A stretch of 64,000 nt of DNA from Blastococcus sp. TF02-8 (lineage in GTDB: Bacteria > Actinomycetota > Actinomycetes > Mycobacteriales > Geodermatophilaceae). The stretch is from positions 62,001 to 126,000 of the forward strand of contig NZ_QOHK01000006.1 in the NCBI RefSeq assembly GCF_003319175.1, written 5' to 3'. A program made the position numbers and the translations under genes. The notes beneath the pieces are model-generated. The model did not search any database. It saw only the letters and a list, made by a program, of their open reading frames with translations, and was not told where the DNA came from. Each line of letters starts with the position of its first letter. The first letter of the stretch is position 1. Shown one piece after another: positions 43,497 to 56,058 of the stretch.

Positions 43497-43547
43497 CCTG
43501 ATCCGATCGGACAGCACGGCGACCCCTCCTGCGTGAGGGGTTTTTTT
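43487..43547 (+). terminator. leuS attenuator (pause hairpin and intrinsic terminator)
   Basis: GCCGTGCTG (43487-43495, including the leader stop) pairs with CAGCACGGC (43512-43520). The terminator is ACCCCTC (43522-43528) / GAGGGGT (43535-43541) followed by seven T (43541-43547), the best T-run terminator in the window. CACG (43515-43518) with CGTG (43532-43535) is a possible but short antiterminator pairing. Confidence 0.75.
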
Positions 43548-43585
43548 CTGCCCGCCGCCGGTACGACCCCCACGGGAGCCACACG

Positions 43586-46480
<2,895 letters not shown>

Positions 46481-46621
46481 GCACATCGTCGTCCTCCGGA
46501 CGACACCGCAGCCACATGCCGTCCCCCAGCGGCACTGAGCTCCACCGTCACGCCTGCGCGGACCCCTCCAGGGCCCGCTCGGCGCGACAAATCGTTTGCT
46601 GGTGACGGTAGAACCGAGGCT

Positions 46622-47635
46622 GTGACTTCTTCGACCACCACCCTCGTGGAGCTCGGCCCGGACGACGCCCTCTTCCCCGCCTGGTGCGAGGTGTGGGCGG
46701 CGTCCGAGCGCGCCGACCGGCCCGACGAGGCGCCCCGGCCGGCGGCCGAGCACGTCGCCCTCGGCCGGCAGCTGGTCGAGCCCGGGGGTTCGCGCGACGG
46801 GACGCACCGGGCCGCCCTCGTGGGGGACGACGTGGTGGGTGCCCTGCGGCTGCTGTTCCCGCTCAAGGACAACACCGCCACGGCGATCGTCGACCTGGCC
46901 GTGCATCCCCACCACCGGCGGCGTGGCGTCGGCGCGCTGCTGCACGAGGAGGCACTCCGGCTGGCCGCGGCCTCCGGCAGGACGGCGCTGATCACCGAGA
47001 TCGACGAGGTGAACTCCGACGCGCCGGGTGTCTCGTTCGCTTCCGCTCGTGGCTGGACGTGCGACCTGACGGAGACCCGGCGGGACCTGCTGCTGCCGGT
47101 CGACGAGCAGCGGCTCGCCGCCCTCGAGGCCGACGCGCGTGCCCGCAGTGCCGGCTACGAGCTGGTCACCTGGCGGGACCGGACGCCCGAGGAGTTCCTG
47201 GCCGACCGCGCCCTGCTGGAGCAGCGGATGAGCACCGATGCGCCGCACGGGGACCTGCCCACGGAGGAGGAGCGCTGGGACGGCGAGCGCGTGCGGGAGT
47301 ACGAGGCCGCGAGCGCCGCCCGCGGGCGCACCCTGCTCTCCGCCGGCGCCGTGCGTGACGGCCGGATGGTCGCCTACACCGATCTGCAGCTGCCGCGCTC
47401 CCGCCCGGGGATCGCCCAGCAGGCCGGCACCCTGGTGCTCCGGGAACACCGTGGCCACCGCCTCGGTGCGCTGGTGAAGGCCGCCGTGCTCCGCCGGCTG
47501 GCGGTCGAGTTCCCCCAGGTCCGGCGGATCAGCACCTACAACGCCGACAGCAACACTCCGATGGTCGCGGTGAACGAGGCGCTCGGCTTCGTCCCGGCGG
47601 GGCGGCTGACCATGTGGTCGCTGCGCCTGGCCTGA
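46622..47635 (+). CDS. Tandem GNAT acetyltransferase
   Basis: This 337-aa protein contains two GNAT folds. The first has IVDLAVHPHHRRRGVGALLHEE (acetyl-CoA loop HRRRGVG), the second TLVLREHRGHRLGALVKAA (HRGHRLG) and the typical TYNADSNTPMVAVNEALGF ending. The layout resembles mycothiol-synthase-like and other tandem GNATs of actinobacteria, but it lacks clear mycothiol synthase hallmarks. GTG 46622 lies 7 bases after a TAGAAC -10-like box (46609-46614). It converges on lipB. The acceptor substrate is unknown. Confidence 0.83.
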   Translation: MTSSTTTLVELGPDDALFPAWCEVWAASERADRPDEAPRPAAEHVALGRQLVEPGGSRDGTHRAALVGDDVVGALRLLFPLKDNTATAIVDLAVHPHHRRRGVGALLHEEALRLAAASGRTALITEIDEVNSDAPGVSFASARGWTCDLTETRRDLLLPVDEQRLAALEADARARSAGYELVTWRDRTPEEFLADRALLEQRMSTDAPHGDLPTEEERWDGERVREYEAASAARGRTLLSAGAVRDGRMVAYTDLQLPRSRPGIAQQAGTLVLREHRGHRLGALVKAAVLRRLAVEFPQVRRISTYNADSNTPMVAVNEALGFVPAGRLTMWSLRLA

Positions 47636-47696
47636 GCGGATCAGGCCGGGCGGACGCGGATCAGCTCGTGCCTGCCGTCGACCGTGGAGGCGCCGT

Positions 47697-48347
47697 TCAG
47701 CCGGTGGTCGCAGGGGCGGTGGTGAGGACGGCGTGCACGGCGGCCTCGACCGGGGCGAGGGCGTCCTCGACGGTCACGGGCCGGCCGAGCTCGGCCGAGA
47801 GCGAGGTCACCCCGGCGTCGGGGATGCCGCACGGGATCATGTTGGCGAAGAAGGACAGGTCGGGCTCGCAGTTGAGCGCGAACCCGTGCATGGTGACGCC
47901 GCGCGCGACGCGGATGCCGATGGCGGCCACCTTGCGCTCGGGGCGGCCGGTGGCCGGATCGCCCGGCAGCCAGACCCCGCTTCGGCCCTGCACCCGGCCG
48001 GCGACCACGCCGAACCCGGCGCACACCTCGATCAGCGCGCCCTCGAGCCGGCGGACGTAGGCGACGACGTCGACCGGGTCCGGCAGCGCGACGATCGGAT
48101 AGCCGACCAGCTGCCCTGGCCCGTGCCAGGTGATCTTGCCGCCGCGGTCGACGTCGACGACCGGCGTCCCGTCGAAGGGCCGCTCGTGCGGCTCGGTGCG
48201 GCGGCCCGCGGTGTAGACCGACGGGTGCTCCAGCAGCAGCAGCGTGTCGGGGACCTCGCCGGCGACCCGCTTGGCGTGCAGATCGCGCTGCAGCGCCCAG
48301 GCCTCCTCGTAGTCGACCAGACCGGGCCGGAGAACCTCGAGCGTCAC
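47697..48347 (-). CDS. lipB: Octanoyl-[ACP]:protein octanoyltransferase
   Basis: This 216-aa enzyme moves octanoate from acyl carrier protein to lipoyl domains, before LipA adds sulfur. The catalytic Cys lies in [14 protein letters not shown] and the Lys in [11 protein letters not shown]; the [17 protein letters not shown] loop is typical. GTG 48347 is the start. The FAD-enzyme gene ends 9 bases upstream on the same strand and may share its transcript. The acceptor candidates in the window are the two lipoyl domains of sucB. Confidence 0.95.
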   Translation of the reverse strand: MTLEVLRPGLVDYEEAWALQRDLHAKRVAGEVPDTLLLLEHPSVYTAGRRTEPHERPFDGTPVVDVDRGGKITWHGPGQLVGYPIVALPDPVDVVAYVRRLEGALIEVCAGFGVVAGRVQGRSGVWLPGDPATGRPERKVAAIGIRVARGVTMHGFALNCEPDLSFFANMIPCGIPDAGVTSLSAELGRPVTVEDALAPVEAAVHAVLTTAPATTG

Positions 48348-48356
48348 GGTCCCAGC

Positions 48357-49604
48357 CTAGGCCGGGAGCGACACCTCCGACGGGCGGAGAGCGCGCAGCA
48401 CCGCGCGGGCCGCCCGCGCGCCGCTGGCCATCGCGCCCTGGATCGAAGGCGTGTCCCGGTGGTCCCCGCACACGTAGAGCCCGTCGCCGAGGTCGACCGG
48501 ACGGCGCAGGTGCAGCGGGGGGAGGGCCGCGGGCTGGGCGCCCGGGACGGTGACCGAGGTGAGGTGCTCGAGGTCGCCGGGCGAGATGCCGTGTGCGGCG
48601 GCGATCTCCTCGCGCACGTCGGCCTCCCGCGTCCGCTCCAGCGTGGAGCTGGACACCAGGGCGCGGCCGTCGGGGCTGTAGCGGGGCTGGGCGTCGGAGA
48701 CGACGGCGGTGTTCACCACCCGGCCCCCGGGCTGCCCGAGCACGAGCAACGGGGAGGGCCAGGGCGACCGGGGCAGCACGTGCAGGTGCGTGGTGACCTC
48801 GCGGGGCGCGGCGGCGTCGACTCCCGGGAGCAGCGCGGTCGCTGTCGCCGGATCGGTCGCGACGACGACCGCGCCGGCGGTCCACCTCCCGTCGTCCGTC
48901 GTCACCGATCCCGGGCCCACCGCCCGGACGGCGGTCCGCAGGTGCAGCCGCTCCGGAGGGAGACGGCCGGCCAGCTGCTCGCCGATCGCCCGCATGCCCG
49001 CGGCGGGCAGACCGGTCGATCCCCGGACGAAGCTGCGCCACAGCAGGTCGACGTACCGGCTGGAGGTGGCCAGCTCGTCCTCGAGGACGACGCCGGCGAG
49101 GAACGGCCGGACGAAGCGCTCCAGCGTCGCGTCCCCGACGCCGGCCGAGCGGAGGGCCGCCTCGGCGGTCGTCTCCGGTGCCCGCAGCAGCCGGGCGACG
49201 GGCGCGTACCCGGCCCGGAGCGCGTACGCGGCGAGCGCCGCCTTCTCCCGCGGCGACCCGAGGGGGGCGCGCACCGTGCCGACCAGCCCGGTGGGTCGCC
49301 GGCGGGGGTCGACGAACTGGTGCACCCGCCCGTCGACCCGCAGCGCGGCGCCGCGCTCGAAGAAGCCGAGGTCCAGGGCCGCGAGGTCGAGGTCGGCGGC
49401 GCGGGGATAGCCGGTGTTGAACACCTGGAACCCTCGGTCGACGACGAAGCCGTCGACGTGCTCGGTCGCGACGCGGCCACCGGGGGTGCCGGAGGCCTCC
49501 AGCACGTGCACGTCCACGCCCGCGCCGGCGAGTCGCGTGGCGGCGGAGAGCCCGGCCAGGCCCGCCCCGATCACGACGACCTCGGCACGCGGCGTCCTCG
49601 ACAC
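48357..49604 (-). CDS. FAD-dependent amine-oxidase-like oxidoreductase
   Basis: This 415-aa protein starts at GTG 49604. It has the FAD-binding motif VIGAGLAGLSAATRL, the second glycine motif EASGTPGGRVATEH and the C-terminal flavin motif DGLYVCGDHRDTPSIQGAM. This is the pattern of NAD(P)/FAD enzymes related to phytoene desaturase or protoporphyrinogen oxidase. Actinobacterial members of this size are uncharacterised. It lies just upstream of lipB on the same strand and divergent from the kinase gene. Substrate is unknown. Confidence 0.85.
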   Translation of the reverse strand: MSRTPRAEVVVIGAGLAGLSAATRLAGAGVDVHVLEASGTPGGRVATEHVDGFVVDRGFQVFNTGYPRAADLDLAALDLGFFERGAALRVDGRVHQFVDPRRRPTGLVGTVRAPLGSPREKAALAAYALRAGYAPVARLLRAPETTAEAALRSAGVGDATLERFVRPFLAGVVLEDELATSSRYVDLLWRSFVRGSTGLPAAGMRAIGEQLAGRLPPERLHLRTAVRAVGPGSVTTDDGRWTAGAVVVATDPATATALLPGVDAAAPREVTTHLHVLPRSPWPSPLLVLGQPGGRVVNTAVVSDAQPRYSPDGRALVSSSTLERTREADVREEIAAAHGISPGDLEHLTSVTVPGAQPAALPPLHLRRPVDLGDGLYVCGDHRDTPSIQGAMASGARAARAVLRALRPSEVSLPA

Positions 49605-49688
49605 CGCCCGACGGTAGCGCCGCGGGGGGCCTCCTGGCCTGTGGACAACCAGGGCGCCGGTGCCCGCATCAGGCCTACGGTGCCTGCC

Positions 49689-51266
49689 ATGTCCGTTCCC
49701 GCTCCGGTGCCACCCGTGGTCCCCGGCTACACGCTGCAGGCGCTGCTCGGTCGTGGTGGGTCGGGGGAGGTGTGGCGCGCTCTGCCGTGCGGCGGCGGCG
49801 CGCCGGTCGCGGTCAAGGTCCTGGTCGCCGGCGACCCGGCCCGCCAGGTGCGGGAGGCGGCGCTGCTCGGCGGGCTCGACCACCCGCACCTCGTCCGGCT
49901 GCACGAGGTGGTGCAGCAGCCCCGGGGTGACGGGGGCCCGCGGGTGGCTCTCGTCCTCGACCTGCTCGCCGGGGGCAGCCTGGCCGCGCTGCTCGCCCGG
50001 CGGGGGAGGCTCTCCCCGGGAGAGGTGGTGACCGCGATCGCCCCGATCGCGTCGGCGCTGGCGTCCGCCCACGAGCGCGGCGTCGTCCACGGTGACCTGT
50101 CGCCCGGGAACATCCTCTTCACCGCCGAAGGTCGGCCCGTGCTGACCGATCTCGGCGTCGGCCGGGTGCTCGGGGAGTCGGCCGCGGTGGAGGTGACACC
50201 TGCCTACGTGGACCCGGTCGTCGCCCGGGGTGGCCGGCCCGGCCCGGCGTCGGACGTGTTCGGAGTGGCCGCTGCTGCCTTCCACGCGCTCACCGGCATC
50301 GCCCCGTGGAACGCGGCGACCCCCGAGGACCTGCTCGAGCTGGCCGCCGACGGGCACCTGCCGGACCTGGCCGAGCTCGCTCCGGAGGCACCGCGGGAAC
50401 TGGTGGCGGTGGTCCGGCGGGGTCTCGCGCCGGACCCGCACCTGCGCGGCCCGGCGGCGCAGTTCGCCCTCGATCTGCGGCACGCCGCCCCGGCCGGGCC
50501 CGTGGCGCTGAGCGCCGCAGCGGCAGGCGGCCACGGCCGCCCGGACGCGCGCACGGCGCTGACCCACGTGGTGCCCGGCCGTCGGCCGCGTCCGGCGCCG
50601 GTGGTCGAGGAGGCCCGGTCCGCGCGCTCGCGGTGGTGGGGGGCCGTTCCGATACGCGGCGTGCTGGTCGCCTCCGCCGTCGTCGTGGCGCTCGCCCTCA
50701 CCGCCTGGGCCGGAACCCGCTGGGGGAGCGGGAGCGCACCCGCCGGCGGCCGCCCTTCCGAGGCGGCGGCCACCGTCGCGACGACGGCGCGACCCACGAC
50801 CACACCGACCGGCGACCCGGCCGCCGCCGCAGCGGTCGCCGAGGGGCTCCCGGAGACCGCCACCCCGACGACACCGGCGGAGTGGGAGGCCGTGGTCGCC
50901 GCGCTCTACCAGCGTCGCGCGGAGGCCTTCGGTGCCGCCCGTCCCGACGTCCTCGACGCGGTCTACACACCGGCCAGTGCGCTGCTGGCCGCCGACCGCG
51001 AGCACGTGGCCGCGCTCGCGGCGGCGGGCGAGCGGCTCAGCGGCTTCACCCCGACCGTGCGCGACGTGCAGCTCCTCACCGCGGCGGACGAGCGGGCCGA
51101 GCTCCGGCTCACCGACCGCTGGCTGGACTATCTCGTGGTGCCCGCCGACCGGCCCGAGGGACCGGTCCTCCGCACGGTGGCCGGCCGGCCGGACGCGTCC
51201 GTGCACCTGGTGCTGGTGCGGACAGCGGAGGGCTGGCGGATCGACTCCGCCGTCCGTACCGGCTGA
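49689..51266 (+). CDS. Atypical Ser/Thr protein kinase with extracytoplasmic domain
   Basis: This 525-aa protein has a kinase domain at 10-265: glycine loop LGRGGSGEVW, VAVKVL (Lys), a Glu in REAALLGGL, and DLG in place of DFG (LTDLGVGR). The catalytic loop reads HGDLSPGN, not HRDLKPxN, so the Asp and Asn are kept but the Arg and the ATP-contacting Lys are not. One membrane helix (VLVASAVVVALALTAWAG, near 325-342) is followed by a Thr/Ala/Pro-rich linker and a compact domain of about 120 residues outside the cell. A TACGGT -10 box (49676-49681) lies 7 bases before ATG 49689, so it is probably leaderless. The stop is one base from the convergent TIGR01777 gene. Confidence 0.85.
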   Translation: MSVPAPVPPVVPGYTLQALLGRGGSGEVWRALPCGGGAPVAVKVLVAGDPARQVREAALLGGLDHPHLVRLHEVVQQPRGDGGPRVALVLDLLAGGSLAALLARRGRLSPGEVVTAIAPIASALASAHERGVVHGDLSPGNILFTAEGRPVLTDLGVGRVLGESAAVEVTPAYVDPVVARGGRPGPASDVFGVAAAAFHALTGIAPWNAATPEDLLELAADGHLPDLAELAPEAPRELVAVVRRGLAPDPHLRGPAAQFALDLRHAAPAGPVALSAAAAGGHGRPDARTALTHVVPGRRPRPAPVVEEARSARSRWWGAVPIRGVLVASAVVVALALTAWAGTRWGSGSAPAGGRPSEAAATVATTARPTTTPTGDPAAAAAVAEGLPETATPTTPAEWEAVVAALYQRRAEAFGAARPDVLDAVYTPASALLAADREHVAALAAAGERLSGFTPTVRDVQLLTAADERAELRLTDRWLDYLVVPADRPEGPVLRTVAGRPDASVHLVLVRTAEGWRIDSAVRTG

Positions 51267-51267
51267 G

Positions 51268-52173
51268 TCAGTCGCGGACGGTGGCTGCGCGCAGAGCCGA
51301 CTCGACGTCGCCGTGCGTGAAGCGGAACCCGGCCGCGGTCAGGGCCGCCGGCACCGCGCGCTGCCCGGCCAGGACGCCGACGGGGGCGAACTCGCCGAGT
51401 GCGATGCGCAACGCGAACGGCGGTACCGCCAGGACGGTCGGCCGGTGCAGCACCCGGCCCAGCGCGCCCGTGAACTCGGCATTGGTCACCGGCGCCGGCC
51501 CGGTGAGGTTGACCGGCCCCTCGACCGGGTGGGTCAGCAGGAACCGGATCGCGTCCACCTCGTCACGCAGGCTGATCCAGGGCATGTACTGCTGCCCCGA
51601 CCCCAGCCGGCCACCGAGCCCCGCGCGGAAGAGCGGCAGCAGCCGGCCGAGCAGGCCACCGTGACCGAGGACCAGACCGGTCCGCAGCCGGACCACGCGC
51701 ACGCCCGCCCGAGCGGCGGGGACGGTGGCGCCCTCCCACTCGGCGCAGACCCGGGCGAGGAAGTCCTCGCCGCCGGGGGCGGACTCGTCGATCACCCGGT
51801 CACCGGTGCCGCCGTAGTAGCCGACCCCCGAGGCGTTGACCAGCACGCGGGGGCGGCCCGGGTCGGCGGTGGCCGCCTCGGCGAGGGCCTGGCTGATCGT
51901 GGTGGTGGCGTCCACGCGGCTGGAGAGCACGGCCTGCTTGTGCTTCTCGGTCCACCGGCGGTCGCCGACGCCGACCCCCGCGAGGTTGACGACCGCGTCC
52001 ACGTCGCTCAGCAGAGCGGAGTCGATCCGCCGGTGCTGCGGGTCCCAACGGTGCTCCTCGGTCGTCCGCGGCGTCCGTCGGACCAGCTGGAGCACCTCGT
52101 GCCCGTCCTCCCGCAACGCGGGGAGCAGTGCACTGCCCACGAAGCCGGACGCGCCGGCGACGGCGATCTTCAT
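51268..52173 (-). CDS. TIGR01777-family SDR/epimerase-like protein
   Basis: This 301-aa extended SDR begins with the cofactor motif VAGASGFVGSALLPAL and carries the TIGR01777 hallmarks NLAGVGVGDRRWTEKHK, VNASGVGYYGG and MPWISLRDEVDAI, with the C-terminal DUF1731 region. M. tuberculosis Rv2216 occupies the same position between lipB and sucB. NAD(P) binding is expected; the reaction is unknown. It lies downstream of sucB on the same strand, separated by a strong hairpin, and converges on the kinase gene. Confidence 0.9.
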   Translation of the reverse strand: MKIAVAGASGFVGSALLPALREDGHEVLQLVRRTPRTTEEHRWDPQHRRIDSALLSDVDAVVNLAGVGVGDRRWTEKHKQAVLSSRVDATTTISQALAEAATADPGRPRVLVNASGVGYYGGTGDRVIDESAPGGEDFLARVCAEWEGATVPAARAGVRVVRLRTGLVLGHGGLLGRLLPLFRAGLGGRLGSGQQYMPWISLRDEVDAIRFLLTHPVEGPVNLTGPAPVTNAEFTGALGRVLHRPTVLAVPPFALRIALGEFAPVGVLAGQRAVPAALTAAGFRFTHGDVESALRAATVRD

Positions 52174-52217
52174 GCGGCTCTCCTCCCGGGGTGGGCCGGG
52201 GCACGGGTGCGGAACGG

Positions 52218-52251
52218 GCTCGGGGCCCCGGTGGTCACCGGGGCCCCGAGC
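52218..52251 (-). terminator. Terminator of sucB (perfect 16-base stem)
   Basis: GCTCGGGGCCCCGGTG (52218-52233) pairs perfectly with 52236-52251 around a 2-base loop. It lies 11 bases after the sucB stop on the minus strand. Confidence 0.8.
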
Positions 52252-52262
52252 GGGCGCGTGCC

Positions 52263-54116
52263 TCAGGCGAGTCCGAGTTCGCCCTCGAACTGACCGGCCT
52301 CGAGGCGCTCCTTCACCGTGGTGAGGAAGCGGGCAGCATCCGCGCCGTCGACGATCCGGTGGTCGTAGGTGAGGGCCAGGTAGACCATCGAGCGGATCGC
52401 GATGACCTCGCCGAGGTCGGCGTCCTGGACCACGACCGGTCGCTTCACCACCGAGCCGACACCGAGGATGGCGACCTGCGGCTGGTTGATGATCGGGGTG
52501 TCGAACAGCGCGCCCCGGCTGCCGGTGTTGGTCAGCGTGAAGGTGCCGCCACCGAGCTCGTCCGGGGTCACCTTGTTGGTGCGGGTGCGCTCGGCCAGGT
52601 CGGCGATCTTGCGGGCGATGCCGCCGAGGCTCAGGTCACCGGCGTCGTGGATCACCGGCACGAGCAGGCCCCGCTCCGTGTCGACCGCGATGCCGAGGTT
52701 CTCGACGTCGTGGTAGGTGACGGTGCCGGCCTCCTGGTCGATGGAGGAGTTGACCGACGGGTGGGCCTTGAGCGCCTCGATGGAGGCCTTCGCGAAGAAG
52801 GGCAGGAAGGAGAGCTTGACGCCCTCGCGCGACTCGAAGTCCGCCTTGGCCTTCTGCCGCAGCCGGGCGATCTTCGTGACGTCGGCCTCGACCACGGTGG
52901 TCAGCTGGGCGCTGACCTGCAGCGACTCCACCATCCGCCGGGCGATCACCGCGCGGAGGCGGGACAGCTTCTCCGTGCGGCCCCGCACCGAGGTGTCCGG
53001 CATGGCGGCCGGCGACGGGGTGCGGACGCCTCCGGAGGCAGCGGGAGCGGAGGCAGCCGGAGCGGAGGCAGCCGGAGCGGAGGCGGCCGGAGCGGACTTC
53101 TGCTCGGCGGCCGCGAGCACGTCCTGCTTGCGGATCCGGCCGCCGACGCCGGTGCCGGACACGGACGCGAGGTCCACGCCGTGCTCGGCGGCGAGGCGGC
53201 GCACGAGCGGGGTCACGTACTGGCCGCCACCGCCATCGCCATCTCCCGACGGTGCCGGTGCCTGCGGCGCGACCTGCGGCGCCGGGGCGGACGTGGGAGA
53301 GGTCGACGGCTGGGCGCCGCTGGCGCCGTAGTCGCCGCCGGGCTGCGCCGTCGCGGTCGCCGGCGCCGCCGGCTTGGCCTCGGGGGCAGCCTGCGGCTCC
53401 TCCTGCTTCGGTGCCTCCTGCTTCGGGGCCTCCTGCTGCGGGGCCGGAGCCGGCGCGGGAGCCGAGCCGCCCCCTGCCGCACCGCTGCCGATGACGGCGA
53501 GCTGCGCGCCGACGTCGACGGTCTCGTCCTCGTTGACCGTGATCTCGAGCAGCGTGCCGCTGACCGGCGCCGGGATCTCGGTGTCGACCTTGTCGGTGGA
53601 GACCTCGAGCAGCGGCTCGTCGGCGGTGACCTCGTCGCCCACGGCCTTGAGCCAGCGGGTGACGGTGCCCTCGGTGACGCTCTCGCCCAGGGCCGGCATG
53701 GTGACCGGGGTTCCGTCGCCGCCTCCCGAGCCACCGCCGGCCTGGGCGGGCGCGGGCGCCGGCTGCTCGGGCGCCGGCTGCTCGGGCGCCGCGTCCTCGA
53801 CCTGCTGGGCCGGGGTCTCGGGCATGTCGGCGTCGTCCGCGGAGGCGGCGTCGCCACCAGCGGAGCCGCCGCCGTCACCCTCGCCGCCGATGACCGCGAG
53901 CTCGGCGCCGACCTCGACGGTCTCGTCCTCGGCGACCAGGATCTTGGTCAGGACACCGGCGGCCGGCGACGGGATCTCGGTGTCGACCTTGTCGGTCGAG
54001 ACCTCCAGGAGGGGCTCGTCGACGGCGACCTGCTCACCCTCCTGCTTGAGCCATCGGGTGACCGTGCCCTCGGTGACGCTCTCGCCCAGGGCGGGCATGG
54101 TGACGGACGTCGGCAT
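52263..54116 (-). CDS. sucB: Dihydrolipoamide acyltransferase E2 with two lipoyl domains
   Basis: This 617-aa E2 subunit has two lipoyl domains (1-77 and about 138-215), each with the lipoyl-lysine motif [12 protein letters not shown] long Ala/Pro/Gln/Glu linker follows, then a peripheral subunit-binding domain ([18 protein letters not shown]) and a catalytic domain ending in [14 protein letters not shown] (His and Asp). In M. tuberculosis the equivalent (Rv2215, DlaT) serves both pyruvate dehydrogenase and peroxynitrite defence. Which 2-oxo acid complex it serves here cannot be told. ATG 54116 follows AGGAGC. It is downstream of lpdA on the same strand. Confidence 0.93.
   Translation of the reverse strand: MPTSVTMPALGESVTEGTVTRWLKQEGEQVAVDEPLLEVSTDKVDTEIPSPAAGVLTKILVAEDETVEVGAELAVIGGEGDGGGSAGGDAASADDADMPETPAQQVEDAAPEQPAPEQPAPAPAQAGGGSGGGDGTPVTMPALGESVTEGTVTRWLKAVGDEVTADEPLLEVSTDKVDTEIPAPVSGTLLEITVNEDETVDVGAQLAVIGSGAAGGGSAPAPAPAPQQEAPKQEAPKQEEPQAAPEAKPAAPATATAQPGGDYGASGAQPSTSPTSAPAPQVAPQAPAPSGDGDGGGGQYVTPLVRRLAAEHGVDLASVSGTGVGGRIRKQDVLAAAEQKSAPAASAPAASAPAASAPAASGGVRTPSPAAMPDTSVRGRTEKLSRLRAVIARRMVESLQVSAQLTTVVEADVTKIARLRQKAKADFESREGVKLSFLPFFAKASIEALKAHPSVNSSIDQEAGTVTYHDVENLGIAVDTERGLLVPVIHDAGDLSLGGIARKIADLAERTRTNKVTPDELGGGTFTLTNTGSRGALFDTPIINQPQVAILGVGSVVKRPVVVQDADLGEVIAIRSMVYLALTYDHRIVDGADAARFLTTVKERLEAGQFEGELGLA
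53034..53093 (-). repeat. 15-base tandem repeat in the sucB linker (four copies)
   Basis: Four consecutive near-identical 15-base units (GGAGGCAGCCGGAGC type) encode an Ala/Ser/Pro repeat in the inter-domain linker. A second, more diverged 15-base series is present near 53396-53445 (KQEAP-type repeats), and a third near 53754-53792. Confidence 0.75.
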
Positions 54117-54163
54117 CGGGGCAGTGCTCCTTCTGGCGCGGGGTGATGGGGGGAGAAGCAGGT

Positions 54164-55543
54164 TCAGCCGTGCACGTGCAGCGGCTTGCCGGCGAGAGCC
54201 AGGTGGGCCTCGCCCAGAGCCTCGCTCTGCGTCGGGTGCGGGTGGATGAGGCTGGCGACGTCGTCGGCCTCGGCCTCCCAGTTGTAGATGAGCTGTGCCT
54301 CGGCGATGAGCTCGCCGACGCGGCTGCCGACCATGTGGATGCCGACGACCGGGCCATCAGGGGCCTGGACGAGCTTGACCGCACCGGTGGTCTTGAGGAT
54401 CTGGCTGCGGCCGTTGCCGGCGAGGTCGTAGGTGAGGGTCTTCACCTCGCCGTAGCGCTCCTTGGCCTGGGCCTCGGTGAGCCCGACGGAGGCGACCTCC
54501 GGGTCGGAGTAGGTGATCCGCGGGACGCCGGCGTAGTCGATGGGGGCCGGCTCCAGGCCCGCGACGCGTTCGGCGACGAGGATGCCCTCGCCGAAGCCGA
54601 CGTGCGCCAGCTGGAGGGTGGGCACCAGGTCACCCACGGCGGAGATCGTGGGGATGTTGGTCTGCATGTACTCGTCGACGAGGACGTAGCCGCGCTCCAT
54701 CGCGACCCCGACCTCCTCGTACCCGATGCCGGAGCTGACCGGGCCGCGGCCGACGGCGACGAGCAGCAGCTCGGCCTCGATCTCCTTGCCGTTCTCCAGC
54801 GACACCTTCACGCCGTTGTCGGTCGACTGGACGCCGGAGAAGCGGCTGCCGAGCTCGAAGGCGATCTTGCGGCGCCGGAACGCGCGCTCCAGGAGCTTCG
54901 AGGAGCTCTCGTCCTCGAGGGGGACGAGGTGGGGGAGGGCCTCGACGATCGTGACGTCGACCCCGAAGGACTTCCAGGCGCTGGCGAACTCGCAGCCGAT
55001 GACCCCGCCGCCCAGGATGATCGCCGAGCTGGGCACCCGGTCGAGGTTGAGCGCGTGGTCGCTGGTGATGACCTTGACGCCGTCGATCTCCAGGCCGGGC
55101 AGCGAGCGCGGGTAGGAGCCGGTGGCGAGCAGGACGTGCCGGCCCTCGTAGCTGCGGCCGTCGACCTCGACGGTGGTCGGGGAGGTCAGCCGGCCCTCGC
55201 CCTCGACGTAGGTGATCTTCCGGGCCTTCACCAGGCCCTGCAGCCCCTTGTAGAGCTTGGAGATGACGCCGTCCTTGTAGGAGTTGACGCCGTCCATGTC
55301 GATACCGGCCAGTGAGGTCTTGACGCCGAACTGCTCTCCCTCGCGGGCGAGGTCGGCGACCTCGCCCGCGTGCAGGAGCGCCTTGGTCGGGATGCAGCCG
55401 CGGTGCAGGCAGGTGCCGCCGACCTTGTCCTTCTCGATGAGGACCACGTTCAACCCCAGCTCCGACGCGCGGAACGCCGCGGCATACCCACCGGAGCCAC
55501 CCCCGAGGATGACCAGGTCGGCGGGGGAGGCGGGTGCGCTCAC
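54164..55543 (-). CDS. lpdA: Dihydrolipoyl dehydrogenase
   Basis: This 459-aa flavoprotein reoxidises dihydrolipoamide. It has the FAD motif [15 protein letters not shown], the redox disulfide [16 protein letters not shown], the NAD-binding [13 protein letters not shown] and the C-terminal His-Glu pair in [12 protein letters not shown]. It starts at ATG 55543 and precedes sucB by 47 bases on the same strand. This forms an lpdA-sucB unit of the 2-oxo acid dehydrogenase machinery. The linked E1 subunit is not in the window. Confidence 0.95.
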   Translation of the reverse strand: MSAPASPADLVILGGGSGGYAAAFRASELGLNVVLIEKDKVGGTCLHRGCIPTKALLHAGEVADLAREGEQFGVKTSLAGIDMDGVNSYKDGVISKLYKGLQGLVKARKITYVEGEGRLTSPTTVEVDGRSYEGRHVLLATGSYPRSLPGLEIDGVKVITSDHALNLDRVPSSAIILGGGVIGCEFASAWKSFGVDVTIVEALPHLVPLEDESSSKLLERAFRRRKIAFELGSRFSGVQSTDNGVKVSLENGKEIEAELLLVAVGRGPVSSGIGYEEVGVAMERGYVLVDEYMQTNIPTISAVGDLVPTLQLAHVGFGEGILVAERVAGLEPAPIDYAGVPRITYSDPEVASVGLTEAQAKERYGEVKTLTYDLAGNGRSQILKTTGAVKLVQAPDGPVVGIHMVGSRVGELIAEAQLIYNWEAEADDVASLIHPHPTQSEALGEAHLALAGKPLHVHG

Positions 55544-55698
55544 GGGTGCTCCTCAGGTGCGTCGGGCGGCGACCCCGCTCGAGCGGGCGGGGGCTGGGGC
55601 CCATCCTGCCACTCCGGGAACGACCTGGCCGGGACCACCGTTGCTCTCGCGAGCGTCGGGGTGATCGCCCCTGATGTCCGGTACCGAGGGAGGCGGCC

Positions 55699-56058
55699 AT
55701 GGGTCTGTTCGACCGGTTGCGCGGACGCGGCACGCGGGGGCGCGGGGCGGGCGGGAGCGGCCGGCCGGCGACCCTGGACCGGGGGTCGGAGCGCGCCGAC
55801 CTCGCCCACCTGGAGCAGTTCGTGGGCACCCGCCGCGGCGTCGAGGGCTACGTGGAGCCGCGGACGGCGGTCACCGAGACGACGATCGTGCTGGTGGCTG
55901 CCGACGGCGAGTGGACGCGTCGTCGGATCGCCGGTCCCGAGGTGGCCCGGAGGCTCTCCCGGGAGCTGTCGATCCCGGTCTACGACGCGCAGGTCACCGG
56001 CTACCCCCGGCGCATGCGCGACTGGACGTCGCGCCGGAACCACGACCACCCCCGCTGA
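55699..56058 (+). CDS. Conserved hypothetical protein
   Basis: This 119-aa protein (ATG 55699) has a basic Gly/Arg-rich N-terminus (about 1-30) and a compact domain from 31 on: LEQFVGTRRGVEGYVEPRTAV, VLVAADGEWTRRRIAG and LSIPVYDAQVTGYPRRMRDW. The same layout is found in short actinobacterial proteins encoded near the 2-oxo acid dehydrogenase genes, sometimes labelled oxidoreductase without evidence. No cofactor motif is visible. It diverges from lpdA and converges on pepA through a long hairpin that includes its stop codon. Confidence 0.7.
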   Translation: MGLFDRLRGRGTRGRGAGGSGRPATLDRGSERADLAHLEQFVGTRRGVEGYVEPRTAVTETTIVLVAADGEWTRRRIAGPEVARRLSRELSIPVYDAQVTGYPRRMRDWTSRRNHDHPR

